From Scleroderma bovista (lineage: Eukaryota > Basidiomycota > Agaricomycetes > Boletales > Sclerodermataceae): a stretch of DNA of 64,000 nucleotides. This document shows positions 1 through 10,647 of the stretch, piece by piece. The stretch spans positions 41,050-105,049 of the forward strand of contig JAYMGJ010000723.1 of assembly GCA_037178675.1 (NCBI GenBank). Direction: 5' to 3'. Numbering within the stretch: the first letter of the stretch is position 1; the number at the start of each line of letters is the position of its first letter. The notes under the pieces were generated by a model. The model was given only the letters and a program-made list of their open reading frames with translations. It did no database searches and was not told the origin of the DNA. A program made the translations under genes and the position numbers.

Positions 1-134
1 TTTTCTCGGCGTGTTCCGGTCGCCTATTCACGTTCGCCTTCTGCTTTGACTCGACGAAACACGGAGAACACGGCTGCGCCAACTAATTTGGTTCGTGCCA
101 CAAACACTCTGCCACACTCCTGTCTTTCTCCCCT

Positions 135-1439
135 TTGGCCCATCTCCCAACACTCAATATTGTCCACAGATTACAACGTTCGCGGTTCCCCCCGCCATCC
201 ACGACAGCCAGTGCATCCGTGACCGCGTTCGCCCCCACAGAAGAACAGCAAAGCATGGCAACCCCTGGACGCTCCCAGTCGCTGCCCACTGCAGAGTCCA
301 GCCAAGGACCCTCGTTTGGTCGGAGGACACAGAGCGAGACCCAGACGTCTTCTCTCCATGTCCCCGCCCCCATCTGCCTTCCTCCTCCCAGCACAGACCA
401 CACCGTAAGTCCACGCGCTCCGATCTCGACCCCTCCCCCACTCAAGCAAGTGGCACACACACAGACCCAGATCGCATCCGCCCCGTCACCCGCCCCAACC
501 GAAATCATCCCCGTCGACCTCACCGCGGACGAAATCGTCCAAGACATCCAGCAGATGGGCATCAAAGTGCGCGACTTCGCATACGAGCATGTCCCCCTGG
601 ACCAGCGCGCACCCGAGCTCTTCGACCCCGTCATGGCATGGAACCAGTACGAAGACGCGCTCGGCAACACGGACCCCAGACGACACGCCTTCAGCGGGCG
701 GTCCCTACGCCGACTGCTCGACCTCGGCTGGATCTCGGAGACACTCGACGGGCCGCGGTGGCAGTCCAAGGACAGAGACGCGCTGGAGGACTTCGATCGT
801 CGGCGACCGCATTACCCGTGGAAGGCGTTTGGCCTGCCACAGCCGAAAAAGGCGAAGCTGAAGGAGGCTGCGAGGGCGCGGTTGCAGTTTGTCCATGTTG
901 GGCAGTGGCCACCGGAGGTTTTGGCACGCGGGATCGCACGCATTGGGGGGTTCTTTCGTGCGGGGGCGTCCACGTCGACAGCGGAGAAGCGTCCCGTAGA
1001 CGATGGCGATGGCGACGGTGACAATGAGGGGACAGACCAGAAGTCCGGGGGCTCTCCGCGGTCTAAAAAGCAGCGTATGGGAGATGGCACGCCTGCAGTG
1101 CTCGTACACCCCCCGTCGATGCAGCATACACCGTGCACGCTGGTCAATGGTAAACCCCCACAGCAGTTCCCTGCTGGACGGCGCCCGGAGAGCCCTTCGC
1201 GCCCCGGGCGTGACAGTCCCAAACAGACGTGTCCTGATGGGCCGCGTGTGTCGCGGCCACCGAGCACACCCATGCACGGCAAACCGCCGAAGCAGTATCC
1301 AGCGGGCTCGTCGCTCGCTGGTTCGCCCCTCGGCCGCCCTTTGCAGCGGCAGCAGACGCTGTCGGCCATTTACCCCACCGATCACCTCGCACGCTCGGAT
1401 TCACGGACTAGTACACTTACTGAAAGCGCCCAGTCTTAA
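135..1439 (+). CDS. Unrecognised P/S-rich protein with a putative nuclear localisation signal
   Basis: This is one uninterrupted frame of 434 codons. An in-frame ATG at 255 (MATPGRSQSL) is an equally good start and gives 394 residues. I do not recognise the family. The N-terminal third is Pro/Ser/Thr-rich and probably disordered. The middle part (about residues 120-300 of the long form) looks like an ordered domain: it has balanced composition, with stretches such as VDLTADEIVQDIQQMG and LLDLGWISETLDGPRW. After it comes an Asp/Gly run and a basic RSKKQR patch that could be a nuclear localisation signal. The tail carries the motif GKPPxQxPAG twice (near residues 338 and 381), an internal duplication. 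Codon use is GC-rich like neighbouring real genes, which supports coding. No function is inferred. Confidence 0.6.
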   Translation: MAHLPTLNIVHRLQRSRFPPPSTTASASVTAFAPTEEQQSMATPGRSQSLPTAESSQGPSFGRRTQSETQTSSLHVPAPICLPPPSTDHTVSPRAPISTPPPLKQVAHTQTQIASAPSPAPTEIIPVDLTADEIVQDIQQMGIKVRDFAYEHVPLDQRAPELFDPVMAWNQYEDALGNTDPRRHAFSGRSLRRLLDLGWISETLDGPRWQSKDRDALEDFDRRRPHYPWKAFGLPQPKKAKLKEAARARLQFVHVGQWPPEVLARGIARIGGFFRAGASTSTAEKRPVDDGDGDGDNEGTDQKSGGSPRSKKQRMGDGTPAVLVHPPSMQHTPCTLVNGKPPQQFPAGRRPESPSRPGRDSPKQTCPDGPRVSRPPSTPMHGKPPKQYPAGSSLAGSPLGRPLQRQQTLSAIYPTDHLARSDSRTSTLTESAQS

Positions 1440-1690
1440 TCGCAGCATGGCCGTGACACGAATTCATAGCGTTCTTTTTTTTATTTAACATATTGCACAT
1501 GCACATGATTGTACTGTACAGTTCATTCACGGCGCTCTCATTATTTTATTTGAGTAGACGAGCGATGCTGTATCAGTGTATCAGAATTTTTTCTTGCTCG
1601 TATTATTGTCCTTTGTAATCCTTTTCTATGTAGTAGCGTGTTATTCTTGCGATATCGAGTCACACGACACTTGTTCCCTACCTCGACATC

Positions 1691-2721
1691 ATGTGTGTAC
1701 ACGATATCTGTTCCGCTACGCTGATCCGAACTACCCCTTAGGCCCCCTGCCCCACCAACGCTCGGACCAGGAGACAAGATCGGAGAGGGCGACTGTGCGA
1801 TCGTGCTCGACATCCTTCCGCCCGATCTGGCAGAAGTGGCCTTCGAGAATGTGAGGAAAGAAGTTGCATGGAACGTCATGCACCACAGGGGTATGTACGA
1901 CCCGCTCCTGAGAACGTTTGTCATGGGCTCGCCCTGTCTCCAGGAGGCGAAGTGCCAAGACGGGTGGCAGTAGAGGGGGACGTCGCTGCGGATGGGAGGT
2001 AAGAAGTTCATTCCACATCTCCTTCTTTTTTCTATTCTATGTATATTTTGTACGCAGCTTTCCCATATACCGACATCCGGCCGACGCATCGCCCGTACTG
2101 CGCCCGTTTTCGCGCACGGTCTCCCTTATTCGCGAGCACGTACAGACGGTGCTGGATCACCCCGTGAACCATGTTTTGATCCAGCACTATCGGAGTGGCG
2201 CCGACTACATCTCCGAGCACTCGGACAAGACGATCGACGTCGTGCGCGGGTCGAGGGTCGTGAACGTCAGTCTGGGTGCACAGCGCGTCATGACGCTGCG
2301 GCTCAAGCGCGACGGCGTCGAAGGCGACGCTGGAACACGGCGTCCAGCGCAGAAGATCCCTCTTCCACACAATTCGATGTTTATTCTTGGCCTGGAGACG
2401 AACTCAAAGTGGCTGCATGCGATTAACCACGACAAGCGCCCGCTGCATATAAAAACGCCAGAAGAGCGTTTCATGAATGGAGAGCGCATCAGTCTGACGT
2501 TCCGGCATATCGGGACGTTCCTCACTGCAGATGAAGCGCGTATCTTTGGGCAGGGCGCCAAGGCGAAGACGCGCGAGACGGCGCAGGCGGTGATCAAGGG
2601 GACGGCGGAGGCGGCGAAGCTGCTCGAGTGGTTTGGGAAGGAGAACCAGCAGAGTGCGTTCGACTGGGGTGCAGTGTATGGCGAGGGGTCGGATGTGCTG
2701 CATTTTACCCCGCGGGAGTGA
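1691..2721 (+). CDS. AlkB-type 2-oxoglutarate/Fe(II) dioxygenase
   Basis: The gene is related to the ALKBH2/ALKBH3 group, which oxidatively removes alkyl lesions from nucleic acid bases. Supported exons are 1742-1890, 1944-1998 and 2058-2721; the joins restore a continuous conserved protein (GGEVPR, DGSFPIYRHPAD). Visible active-site parts are the HxD iron ligands in EHSDKT, the distal His in KWLHAI, and the 2-oxoglutarate-binding arginines in RISLTFRHIGTF. These follow the NHVLIQHYRSGADYISEHSD signature of fungal homologues. The 5' end is uncertain: a stop lies in frame just before 1725, and no ATG opens exon 1742-1890. One solution is an ATG split by a 49-nt intron (AT at 1691-1692, acceptor at 1741), giving 289 residues. 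The catalytic domain call is firm; the start is not. Confidence 0.85.
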
Positions 2722-2917
2722 TGGGTTTACGTTGCGTCGAGACCAGATTGTCGGGTCGAAGAACGATGTCGTAGTCCTTTACGGTGCCTAGCAACGGCCC
2801 CCCCACTTGCAATAGAACTACCACATCCCCACTCTCCTTGTCGATTCCAGCGCAGGCAGCTGTAAACTTCCACTCCTTCGCAATGGTAAGCGGATGCAGT
2901 TCCTCATGCCTTCCCAA
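2705..2917 (-). other. Possible short minus-strand coding fragment
   Basis: A 70-codon open frame opposite the spacer contains a protein-like stretch (SGDVVVLLQVGGPLLG followed by TVKDYDIVLRPDN). It overlaps the last bases of the AlkB gene on the other strand. It could be a remnant or a small gene; I see no family match and no splice continuation. The rest of the spacer to 3142 holds an A-rich and pyrimidine-rich stretch upstream of the next start codon, consistent with a promoter. Confidence 0.2.
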
Positions 2918-3142
2918 TTTGGGTTAGGGTGTGGTTGAGGTTTTTCAGGGCCGCCGCGTGTCGCAACTCGGCTGAGCGCTGGTCTCCTTCTCCCCCCAAC
3001 TTGTCTGCTCGTCCCCCCTGCAGAAAGTTAAACACACGAGGCTCTCTCATCCTCGCATTTGAAAAAAAACAACACAAAACATATTTTCTCTTCTTTCTCG
3101 CCCAACTTTTATTTACGCTGCTAATCTGCTCTTGTTCACGAC

Positions 3143-6100
3143 ATGTCACGACTCCAGCCCAGCACCCCCTCCGGGTCCCCCTTGAGCGCCCAGCGCAGCT
3201 CCCCCTCAGACCCCCAGCAAGGCTACACCTCGTCCTCCACCCACCCGAGGGTATCCGAAGCCTCAGAAAACTACCCCTCCTGGCTACCTCGCAGGCCTCC
3301 CCCGCCGGACCCAGGCTCGACGCTTCATTCCTCCACCGGAATGCCCGAAACCGGGCTGTCCCCGACAGACCCCTTTCCGGGCGGTCGCAAGCCCACCCCC
3401 CGCTCCGTCCGTGTCGTCAGCCTGCAGGACGCCGCCCGCGACCGTCGCGACCCCGCAGACCACCCGCGTCTCCACCCCCGCGTCTGGTCCCGCGCGACCA
3501 CCGCTGGCCTGAGTCCGACCCTCGTCTCCGCCGCCGTCGATGCCCAGGGCCGTACCTCTCGTCCGCGCTTTCGCTCCGTCGGCCTCCACCCAGAGCTCTT
3601 GCGAAATCCATCTACCTTTGCCCGCATCTACTTTTATCTTCTGCCTTTTATCGTCTTCTACTCGTTGCCTCTTCAGACTTTTTTTGACTTCAATGCTGTA
3701 TTCATGTTGTTGCAGTGAGTAATAGGTCTGCCTTATATGTTTGCGAATGCGCGCTTATCTTTTCTTTAGGATAGCAAAGTACCCAAATCCAGTTGCACCT
3801 GGCGTGCCGGGCTCTGGCAAGAACTGGGCTCTTGGCGCAACAGCATACATCGCCTGCTGGCTCGTTTGGATCACCGTGGTCGTTGTCCTCTATGAACTCG
3901 TCTATTCCTTCTACCGTCGCTGGCGCGTCAGTAAGTGCCTCCAATTCTCACCCTATCCACCGATCTCACAGATTGGCCTGCAGAGCGTCCGCTGATCGTC
4001 CCGCTTTACCTTTCTTCTTCCGGTTTCACCTTTGTCTGCCTGACCTCATACACCAACTTCTGCTTCATGCAATACCTTCGTTTCTCTGCCTTTTTCGGTG
4101 AAAACGGCAGCCTCCGCGACGGCCTCGCAGAATCCTTCTGGTTCTATTCCCAAAACTTACCCACAGTCGCCCTCCTCCTCCCCCGAGCTGGTCTTTCCCT
4201 CGCCTTGCTACTCGCCTTCTCAAAACCAAACCCCGAATTTGTCGGGATGGCCGAAGCTGGCTTCAACCCTCGAGACAGGACTTTCTTCCGCGCGTCAGAT
4301 GGAACGTTGTCGGATTACGCCCGCGGCGTCCTCATCGCCAACGCTGCTTGGACAGCTTGGCGTATCCTCGTCCTCATCATTAGCTGGTGCGTCTTGTCTC
4401 GTATCCCCTCTCCCCCCCACCTCTAACTCATTTCCAAAGGATCGGCCTGTGGTTCCTGAGCGGCCAGGGCTGCGCAGGAATATGTGGGCCCCGTTACAGA
4501 TGGGAAGAAGAAGAACACGAAAAGACCATGTCTGTGTACAGCGACGGCGTCTCCGAAGGTGGTGACTCTTTGCCCTGGCTCTGGAGAGTCTGCACTAGGC
4601 TGCGTATCCAGGAAGCCTACGACTTTTGTCTCACCGTCAAGCCGTCCGTTCCCTCGAAAAAGGAGGAAGGCGGCGACAGGCAGATGCTCGGTGTATCCAC
4701 CACGCCCGCGTTCGATGTCGAACATGTGTTGGCGGCTGTTGGGTTGCCATCTGCGCCCACTCCGGCACGACGTGTGCCCCTCTCGGGTGACTTGTTTGAG
4801 CCGAAGAAGGGCGAGGTGGGCATGGCGCCCACGCCCCCACCTGAGCTCTCGGACATCATTCCAAAGGTCGTCAGGAAATCTTCCAAGGAAAGGATCGCTG
4901 CTGCTGGGCCTTCTGCGCCGTTGATGAAGTTGCCGTATCCGTTTACTGGGTATGGCGCCCAGGCCTCGTCAAAGGAGCAGATACCGTTCCCGCCCTCGCC
5001 AGGATCGAGAAAAGAGAAACGTCGTTCGCCGACTACGAGCAGTTCGGGTCGTCAACAGCCTACACCTGAGCACACAGAGGATGATGATGGTGAGACAGAA
5101 GAGGAGGAAGAGGAGGAAGGCGCAGAGGAAGAGGAAGAAGTGGCAGAAACGGGCAAGGAAGAGAGCAGCGATGCTTACCCACGCACGTCCGGTTCCATGT
5201 CCAGTCTCGGCCAACCCATCATGTCTCGCTATCCATTCCAGTTCCGTCGTCCTCATGCCCGTGGTGGGTCTGCGTCGCACTCGACGCCTCAGTCGGATGG
5301 CTCGTCGTCGTCGAACTCGCCGTCCTCGCATTCGCAATCGACACGCAACGGTGAGACGTCCTCTGAAGCGCGGATGTCGCCTGCATTCAGTAGCTCTGTG
5401 ATGTCGAGTCCTGGCTCTGGTTATTTGACGGGCAGCCCGATCCCCATGCCCCCGCGCCATCCCCAACCTGGGAGAGGCCGCGCTCGCGCAGGCACCGTGC
5501 CAACGTCGTTCCCCACGTCGCCTTCTCCGGTTTTGTTCCCTGGTCGCATCCCGAGCCGCCTGCGCTCCGACAGCCAAAACACCGAGAACCTGGGCAGCGG
5601 GTACGAGTCGTTCTTGAGCGAGCCGCTTGACGAGCCGGAAGAGGAGGAAGAAGAGGAAGAGGACGCTGAACCGCAGATGATGGAGCAGCCCGAGCCTGAA
5701 GGTCCCCACGAGGCAGCAGAGGGCGAGGACAGCGTTGGTCTTCTCGGCGTTATGCCGCGCAGTCCGAGATCGTCCAATGTGAGCAGCCGCCGCAGGCGTG
5801 GTCGCCGCGACTCGCGTACGGGGTCGCATGCCTCGCAATCGCGGTCCGATTCGCTGTCGGCGTCGATATCGTCGCGGTCGCGTGCGGGTTCTGCGGTGCG
5901 GTCACGGACGCAGTCGCTTATCCAGAGTCTGGGCGCTGCATCGCGATCGTCGATCGAGCTCGTGCAGTCCTCCATCCGCTCGCGCACGAACTCGATGGCG
6001 CGGCTCGAGGAAGACCACGATCCGGGACACGTCTCTTCTTCTGATTCGCGTTCGCAGTCGGCGGGCAGTGCGTCGGCGTCCGAAGGGGCGAACGAGAACT

Positions 6101-6483
6101 ACACGTTTGGCCATCCGATCCGTGTACCGATGGGGCGGCAGCAGCGCCGGACGTCGGGTACGCGAGTGCTGCGGCCTGCGTCGTCTGCGCCGTCTATTTC
6201 TGCGCCGTCTGTGGCGACGACGTCTGCGTTCACGGCGCGTCCGGGGTCGCCGGAACACGAGCTAGAGCTAGAGTCAGAGTCAGAGCTGCAAAGGCGCGGT
6301 ATACCGATTCCGATAGGGAGCGATGGGAGCCGGCCTGATATCAGCACGGCTGCGCAGTCGTTTATTACTGCTCCGGCGACGCTCGCAGGGACGTCTGATA
6401 GTAGTGAACAGCCGCAGAGCTGGGCGGAGCATATGGTCGACAGGCCGCATGCTGATTTCCCGGGGCTCGTTGGGCCTCATTGA
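3143..6483 (+). CDS. Five-helix membrane protein with long acidic Ser-rich tail
   Basis: Four exons (3143-3714, 3770-3930, 3972-4386, 4440-6483) join in phase to give 1063 residues. The N-terminal 165 residues are Pro/Ser-rich. Five hydrophobic segments follow: near IYFYLLPFIVFYSLPL, in ATAYIACWLVWITVVVVLYE, in PLYLSSSGFTFVCLTSYTNF, in LLLPRAGLSLALLLAFS, and across the third intron (ILVLIISW joined to IGLWFLSG). The remaining 680 or so residues are predicted disordered: Ser/Pro-rich with two Glu runs (genomic about 5095-5150 and 5635-5665) and many RS and SR dipeptides. This layout, a compact membrane bundle with a large cytoplasmic tail, is common among unnamed basidiomycete proteins. I cannot assign a substrate or role. 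Several overlapping antisense frames in the tail arise from GC-rich codon bias. Confidence 0.8.
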
Positions 6484-7775
6484 TTTCGGTATATTCCTAG
6501 CGGCCAGACTTGGTTTGTTTTTGGGACGATCATCATCTATTCCTCTGGTGCACACGACCTACATTGGGTTTTTCTTTTCTCATTTGTACATCGAGGTGGG
6601 TTCAACCTGCTTGCAATTGAACGGTTTTTCCTTTTTACCCCATTTCCAATATTCAACAAGTTTTTTTACCTTATAATCTACATTGACCCGGATCATATTT
6701 CACATTCATCCCCCCACCCCATACTGATTCCTCCCCCCTCCGTGCGATACCTTTAATCCCCCCCCCCCCCCTCCCCCCCTGGCGCCGCCGCCGTTCATAC
6801 TGTTGTTCTACATAAAAATCTAAAATCTACTTACTTACCTTGGCCCCCCACCCATCTACGTGATTTCATGACCTTGTGACGACCCCCTACTCTGGCATAT
6901 ATGCAGCCCACTCAGTGGGTGATTTCACATTGAAAGGTAAGTGCTAACTGTGAAGCTCCTTTCGTCACCGCAAGCTTGGTTCCTAGCTTTGCCTAGTAGA
7001 ATCTCAAGAAGCTCGTATATGACCTACAGAGGTCACAACATGTCAGCGATGGTTCATTCTTTTGTCTGATGGGCCTGTTGGGATCACCGTGTGCGCGTTC
7101 GGGCGTTTCGGGGGGTATGACCACTGCAGGATACAATATTGTGCTCTAGGGCCTGTATCCATGGTTGGAGAGCCGGTCCCTGGTAGATATCGTAGGGACG
7201 TACTCGATGAGTATGCACGAGTCGCCAAAACATCGAATGGTCTGAGGAGCAAGTCAAAGCTTTCGTTAGCTCCTCTGCACCAGCGCTGAATTTGAACAAC
7301 TGTGATACAAACATATTTGTTTTCTTGGTTTTCCACTGTTGGCAGTCTCTTCTAGAAGGGTATCGCCAGTCCTTCTCCTTGTGTTTCCGTTGGAAATTAA
7401 TAAGTACATATGTGCTTAATATACATGTCATGTTATGTTCAGCGTACTCGGACACGCCTTGCATTAAGTAATGGCGATGTGGATCATTGCCTCGATTCAC
7501 CCAATGTAAGCGATGAAAAAAGGAAAGCTCTCCCCCGCTTTCGCTGTATGGACACATCATATGCAACTCCCTTCCGTATCTCGACTTCAGTTGATCACAG
7601 TCAGTCGCATATTAATGGAGCTCACGATTAGCTAGGCTACAAGTACAGATAGCGGTGGTCTCTAGACTTTTCGTGACGTTGGCATCTGAGATTAGTAGCG
7701 ACTTAAATTGTCCGAGCGGCCTGAGATCAGATTGAGGACAAACATATGGCTTTGATTCGGAAACGAACTCACCAA
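6484..7775. other. Intergenic, no gene seen
   Basis: The first 300 bases are probably the 3' untranslated region of the upstream gene. A C-run of about 14 bases followed by CT and further Cs lies near 6758-6780. Short frames on both strands show no conserved motif or splice pattern. No tRNA-like T-arm was found. Confidence 0.5.
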
Positions 7776-9173
7776 CTACATTAGGGAAGTAAACGTTTCC
7801 AAGTTGCAGTATCTTCCTAGTAACGCGTAGTAGTTAGGTAACCCAACTTCATCTGCCTTGACTTGGGGCAGCCTCACGCGCAACCGTAATAGGCCTGATT
7901 CCTGTCGACCTCTGAGCCACATCACGATAGGATCGTCAAGCGGCCAACGTCTCAGCCACTGGAGACTGAGATCATCGAGGGTTACAGTTTCGAGGTTCGG
8001 CCATTGGTCTATGGGAGGTCGCCTTTCCAAGGCCCCAGATCCAGCCACGAAGAAAGACGTGTCCTGCGCCGATAATTCTACTTGGCGTACCCCTGGGAAT
8101 GCACGGCACAGAGACTCTGCACCGCGATTGTCGACAGCATACAAAAATTCAAGAGTTAGATCATGGACATCTCCAAATTTCCCTTCAATGGTATCGAACT
8201 CTATGGGGCCATAGGAACAGTACCGTACACATCGAAGCTTGGGTGCTACGATTGCTTCTAAAAATGGCACCGATCTATTGAGGAGAAGTGTAAGGTCCTC
8301 AAGTTGTAGAAGGTGAAGATCATTTCGTTTCAAAGACCATCCAGTACTGTCACCGTCGAGGACGAGCGATGTCAGCGATTGTGCAGGAGTAAGCATTGAA
8401 ATCACAGGAGGGGAATGATCGGCTTCCGCAAATGTCAGATGCAGCGTCCTGAGTGTGGGGAGTGCCGTGAATGTGTCCAATTGGAAGGATGGCATGAGGG
8501 TCAGATGTTGGAGAACGGGAGTACGTGTTGGAGAGAGGAAGTCTGGATAAGGACAACTTGACGGATCATCGAAAGGCTCCCCAGTGATCATTGAGAATTC
8601 TCTGAGAAAGGGAATGCTGAGGTGGCTGAGCTCCGTAAGGATGGATTCCAGGAACTCCGTTTCGATGTTGTTTGTGTCGATAGTAAAGGAGCGCCAGCGG
8701 TTCGCATGTGGAACAATAGCGCCCAGTAATGCATGGAACTGGTCACGGTCACATGGTGGCCGATAGCCCCAACACTCAATCCAAATGTCCAGCAAAGCTT
8801 TGCCGCTCCTCTCCAATTGCTTCTCCAATGACTTCTTGCACTGGATTTGTGTCACCTTGATGGAAGTCCAGAAGCTGGCATTGTTCCAGACTACATCTCT
8901 CCAGCGGCGCGACACACCGACGATCCGATGCAGGGGCTTTTCAGGAAATTTTGGCTCCGGGATGCAAAGGGTAAAAATCTGCGAAAGTAGCTCTGTAGGG
9001 AGACGATTGATAGCGGGTGGTGCCAGGTCATCGATTTTGAGTTTTTGAGCTTCGATCGCCTTGTGGATTTCGAAGGGCCTCTTGACAAGATGTCTTTCCT
9101 GTCTTTCCAGCTGGTCTAGCTTAGCCCGTACCCTGTGCAGCTCATCGACAGTCATGGTGAGTGACAGATCCAA
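7776..9173 (-). CDS. F-box protein, copy 1 of a tandem pair
   Basis: The single-exon frame codes for up to 465 residues. The likely start is the ATG at 9155 (MTVDELHRVR), because the neighbouring paralogue shares that position and its context. Residues about 1-50 form a heptad-like helix (AKLDQLERQERH), followed by an F-box core (INRLPTELLSQIFTLCIP, then GVSRRWRDVVWNNASFW). The rest has Leu-rich blocks such as LPTLRTLHLTFAEAD and NLETVTLDDLSLQWL, as in agaricomycete F-box proteins. Such proteins usually act as substrate adaptors of SCF ubiquitin ligases. About 70-80 percent of residues by eye match the gene at 10648-12087. A canonical GTGAGT...CTGAT...CAG intron lies just after the stop codon and is conserved in both copies. 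Confidence 0.85.
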   Translation of the reverse strand: MDLSLTMTVDELHRVRAKLDQLERQERHLVKRPFEIHKAIEAQKLKIDDLAPPAINRLPTELLSQIFTLCIPEPKFPEKPLHRIVGVSRRWRDVVWNNASFWTSIKVTQIQCKKSLEKQLERSGKALLDIWIECWGYRPPCDRDQFHALLGAIVPHANRWRSFTIDTNNIETEFLESILTELSHLSIPFLREFSMITGEPFDDPSSCPYPDFLSPTRTPVLQHLTLMPSFQLDTFTALPTLRTLHLTFAEADHSPPVISMLTPAQSLTSLVLDGDSTGWSLKRNDLHLLQLEDLTLLLNRSVPFLEAIVAPKLRCVRYCSYGPIEFDTIEGKFGDVHDLTLEFLYAVDNRGAESLCRAFPGVRQVELSAQDTSFFVAGSGALERRPPIDQWPNLETVTLDDLSLQWLRRWPLDDPIVMWLRGRQESGLLRLRVRLPQVKADEVGLPNYYALLGRYCNLETFTSLM

Positions 9174-10560
9174 ATAGAGTCACGATGACCCACAGGGCTT
9201 ACGTCATCTATTCGAAGTCAAACTAGTTTACATAAATATTTTGCAGGTATGTACATAGCTAGGTAGGGAGAAGCACACGAACACGAAAAGAAATAACTCC
9301 GCTCAATAATACATACCAGGCTGGCAGTCGACAATGGGATAACAGCATAGCATCGTTCATTCAAGGAAGTAGTAGCCCAGCTTTCTCATTGACGAACGTA
9401 GCACAGTTCTGACAGGGTATTACGCATCAGGTCGACCCCGCTGTAGGTAGAGCACAACACTCACCTCAGGCCGTCTCTCCACCATATGATGCCGCCGCTG
9501 GCGCCTGGCAATCGTCTGCGTGACAGACGTCATGAACGTGAACATCGAACGCGTGAACAAAAGCAGCGCAGAAAAGACCCCTGCAATGGACTGCTGCTCG
9601 GTGGCAGAGCCGAGGACAGTATCGAAGGGGAACCGGTGGTTGTTGCTGCATGCAGAGCTCCATTGCTTGGTGTCCGGGATGGCATAGTGCTGGCGGATTC
9701 GAGAGATAGAGAGAGGTGAACACATCGACCACACGATGCAGGGGGCACAAACGTTGGGACACGCACCTCCAGGCGGTAGATAAACTCGGTCACGGGGAGA
9801 GAATCCTCGTTCCCGATAGTCTGGAAGTCGCTGTGCCGTTCTTTAAATTGATACAAGCAAAGTCGCGGAAAAGAGTTCGAAAGTCAGTGCAGAGGCATAG
9901 TAGTTGGCTACACGTCGAAGTAGTGTTGGACGTACTTGGATGAAAATTACAGGGACATTCACAGATGCCGGCAAGGTAACACACCCATCATGTGGAGCAG
10001 GGTTTGGTCTCGACGAGCAAGATGCGGAGCGGGTCGTCATCAAAGGCAATCCGCTCAAACGCCCTCAAGATAGGGTGCAAGATGGTTTGGCCAACGACCG
10101 TAGACTGTCAGATGTTCAGAAGTAGACATTACATCATAGAGACGCACTGTTCCATCATGATTGCATGCAAGCTCTCATTGTAGTGTAATCAAACTCCTTG
10201 ATGCTCCTTCGTCACAGTAGAGTGAGTTGATTCCAAGTGTACATGTGTCTGATCGCCTTTCAGAATCGCATCGCATTCCTCATCTGATGCCCAGCTTCTA
10301 ATCATGCAAAGCCAAAATCAGTGATCATCGGGCATTCCGCTGCTTCGGCAGGTGCGAACATAGTATTCGTCTGGTTGATATTCCCTCGTGCATGAAAGGC
10401 AGCGGCTGCCTCGATCAACACCTCTGGAGTCTGGACGAACCAGCGCAGGGCCGATACTACTATCGCATGACTCTGGCGGGGGTGGGCAGGAGCCCAGACC
10501 CGGAATGAACTTACTATCCCACAACTCAAAGTTAGTCTTGTGCGCCTGAACCTCGGACTC
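9174..10560. other. Spacer with degenerate minus-strand coding remnants
   Basis: Between the tandem F-box genes the minus strand has broken protein-like stretches. One near 10030-10120 reads QTILHPILRAFERIAFDDD and then LRILLVETKPCST before a stop. Others near 9850-9960 and 9780-9850 (SPVTEFIYRLEV) lie in different frames. Another at about 10305-10460 reads LRWFVQTPEVLIEAAAAFHA. Candidate GT-AG junctions exist, but no chain gives a full gene. I do not recognise these pieces. They may be relics of a gene caught between the F-box duplicates. Confidence 0.25.
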
Positions 10561-10647
10561 AAACGACCCCAGTTGCATCTGAGATAAACAGCCTGAGATC
10601 AGATTGAGGACAAGAATGTGACTCTGATTCGGAAAAGAACTCACCAA

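Noticed and set aside
95..1021. 308-residue plus-strand frame in another phase
   Set aside because: Pro/Arg-rich shadow of the 135-1439 gene caused by GC-rich codons.
4969..5838. Long Arg-rich antisense frame
   Set aside because: It mirrors the acidic Ser-rich tail of the membrane protein on the plus strand and has no motif of its own.
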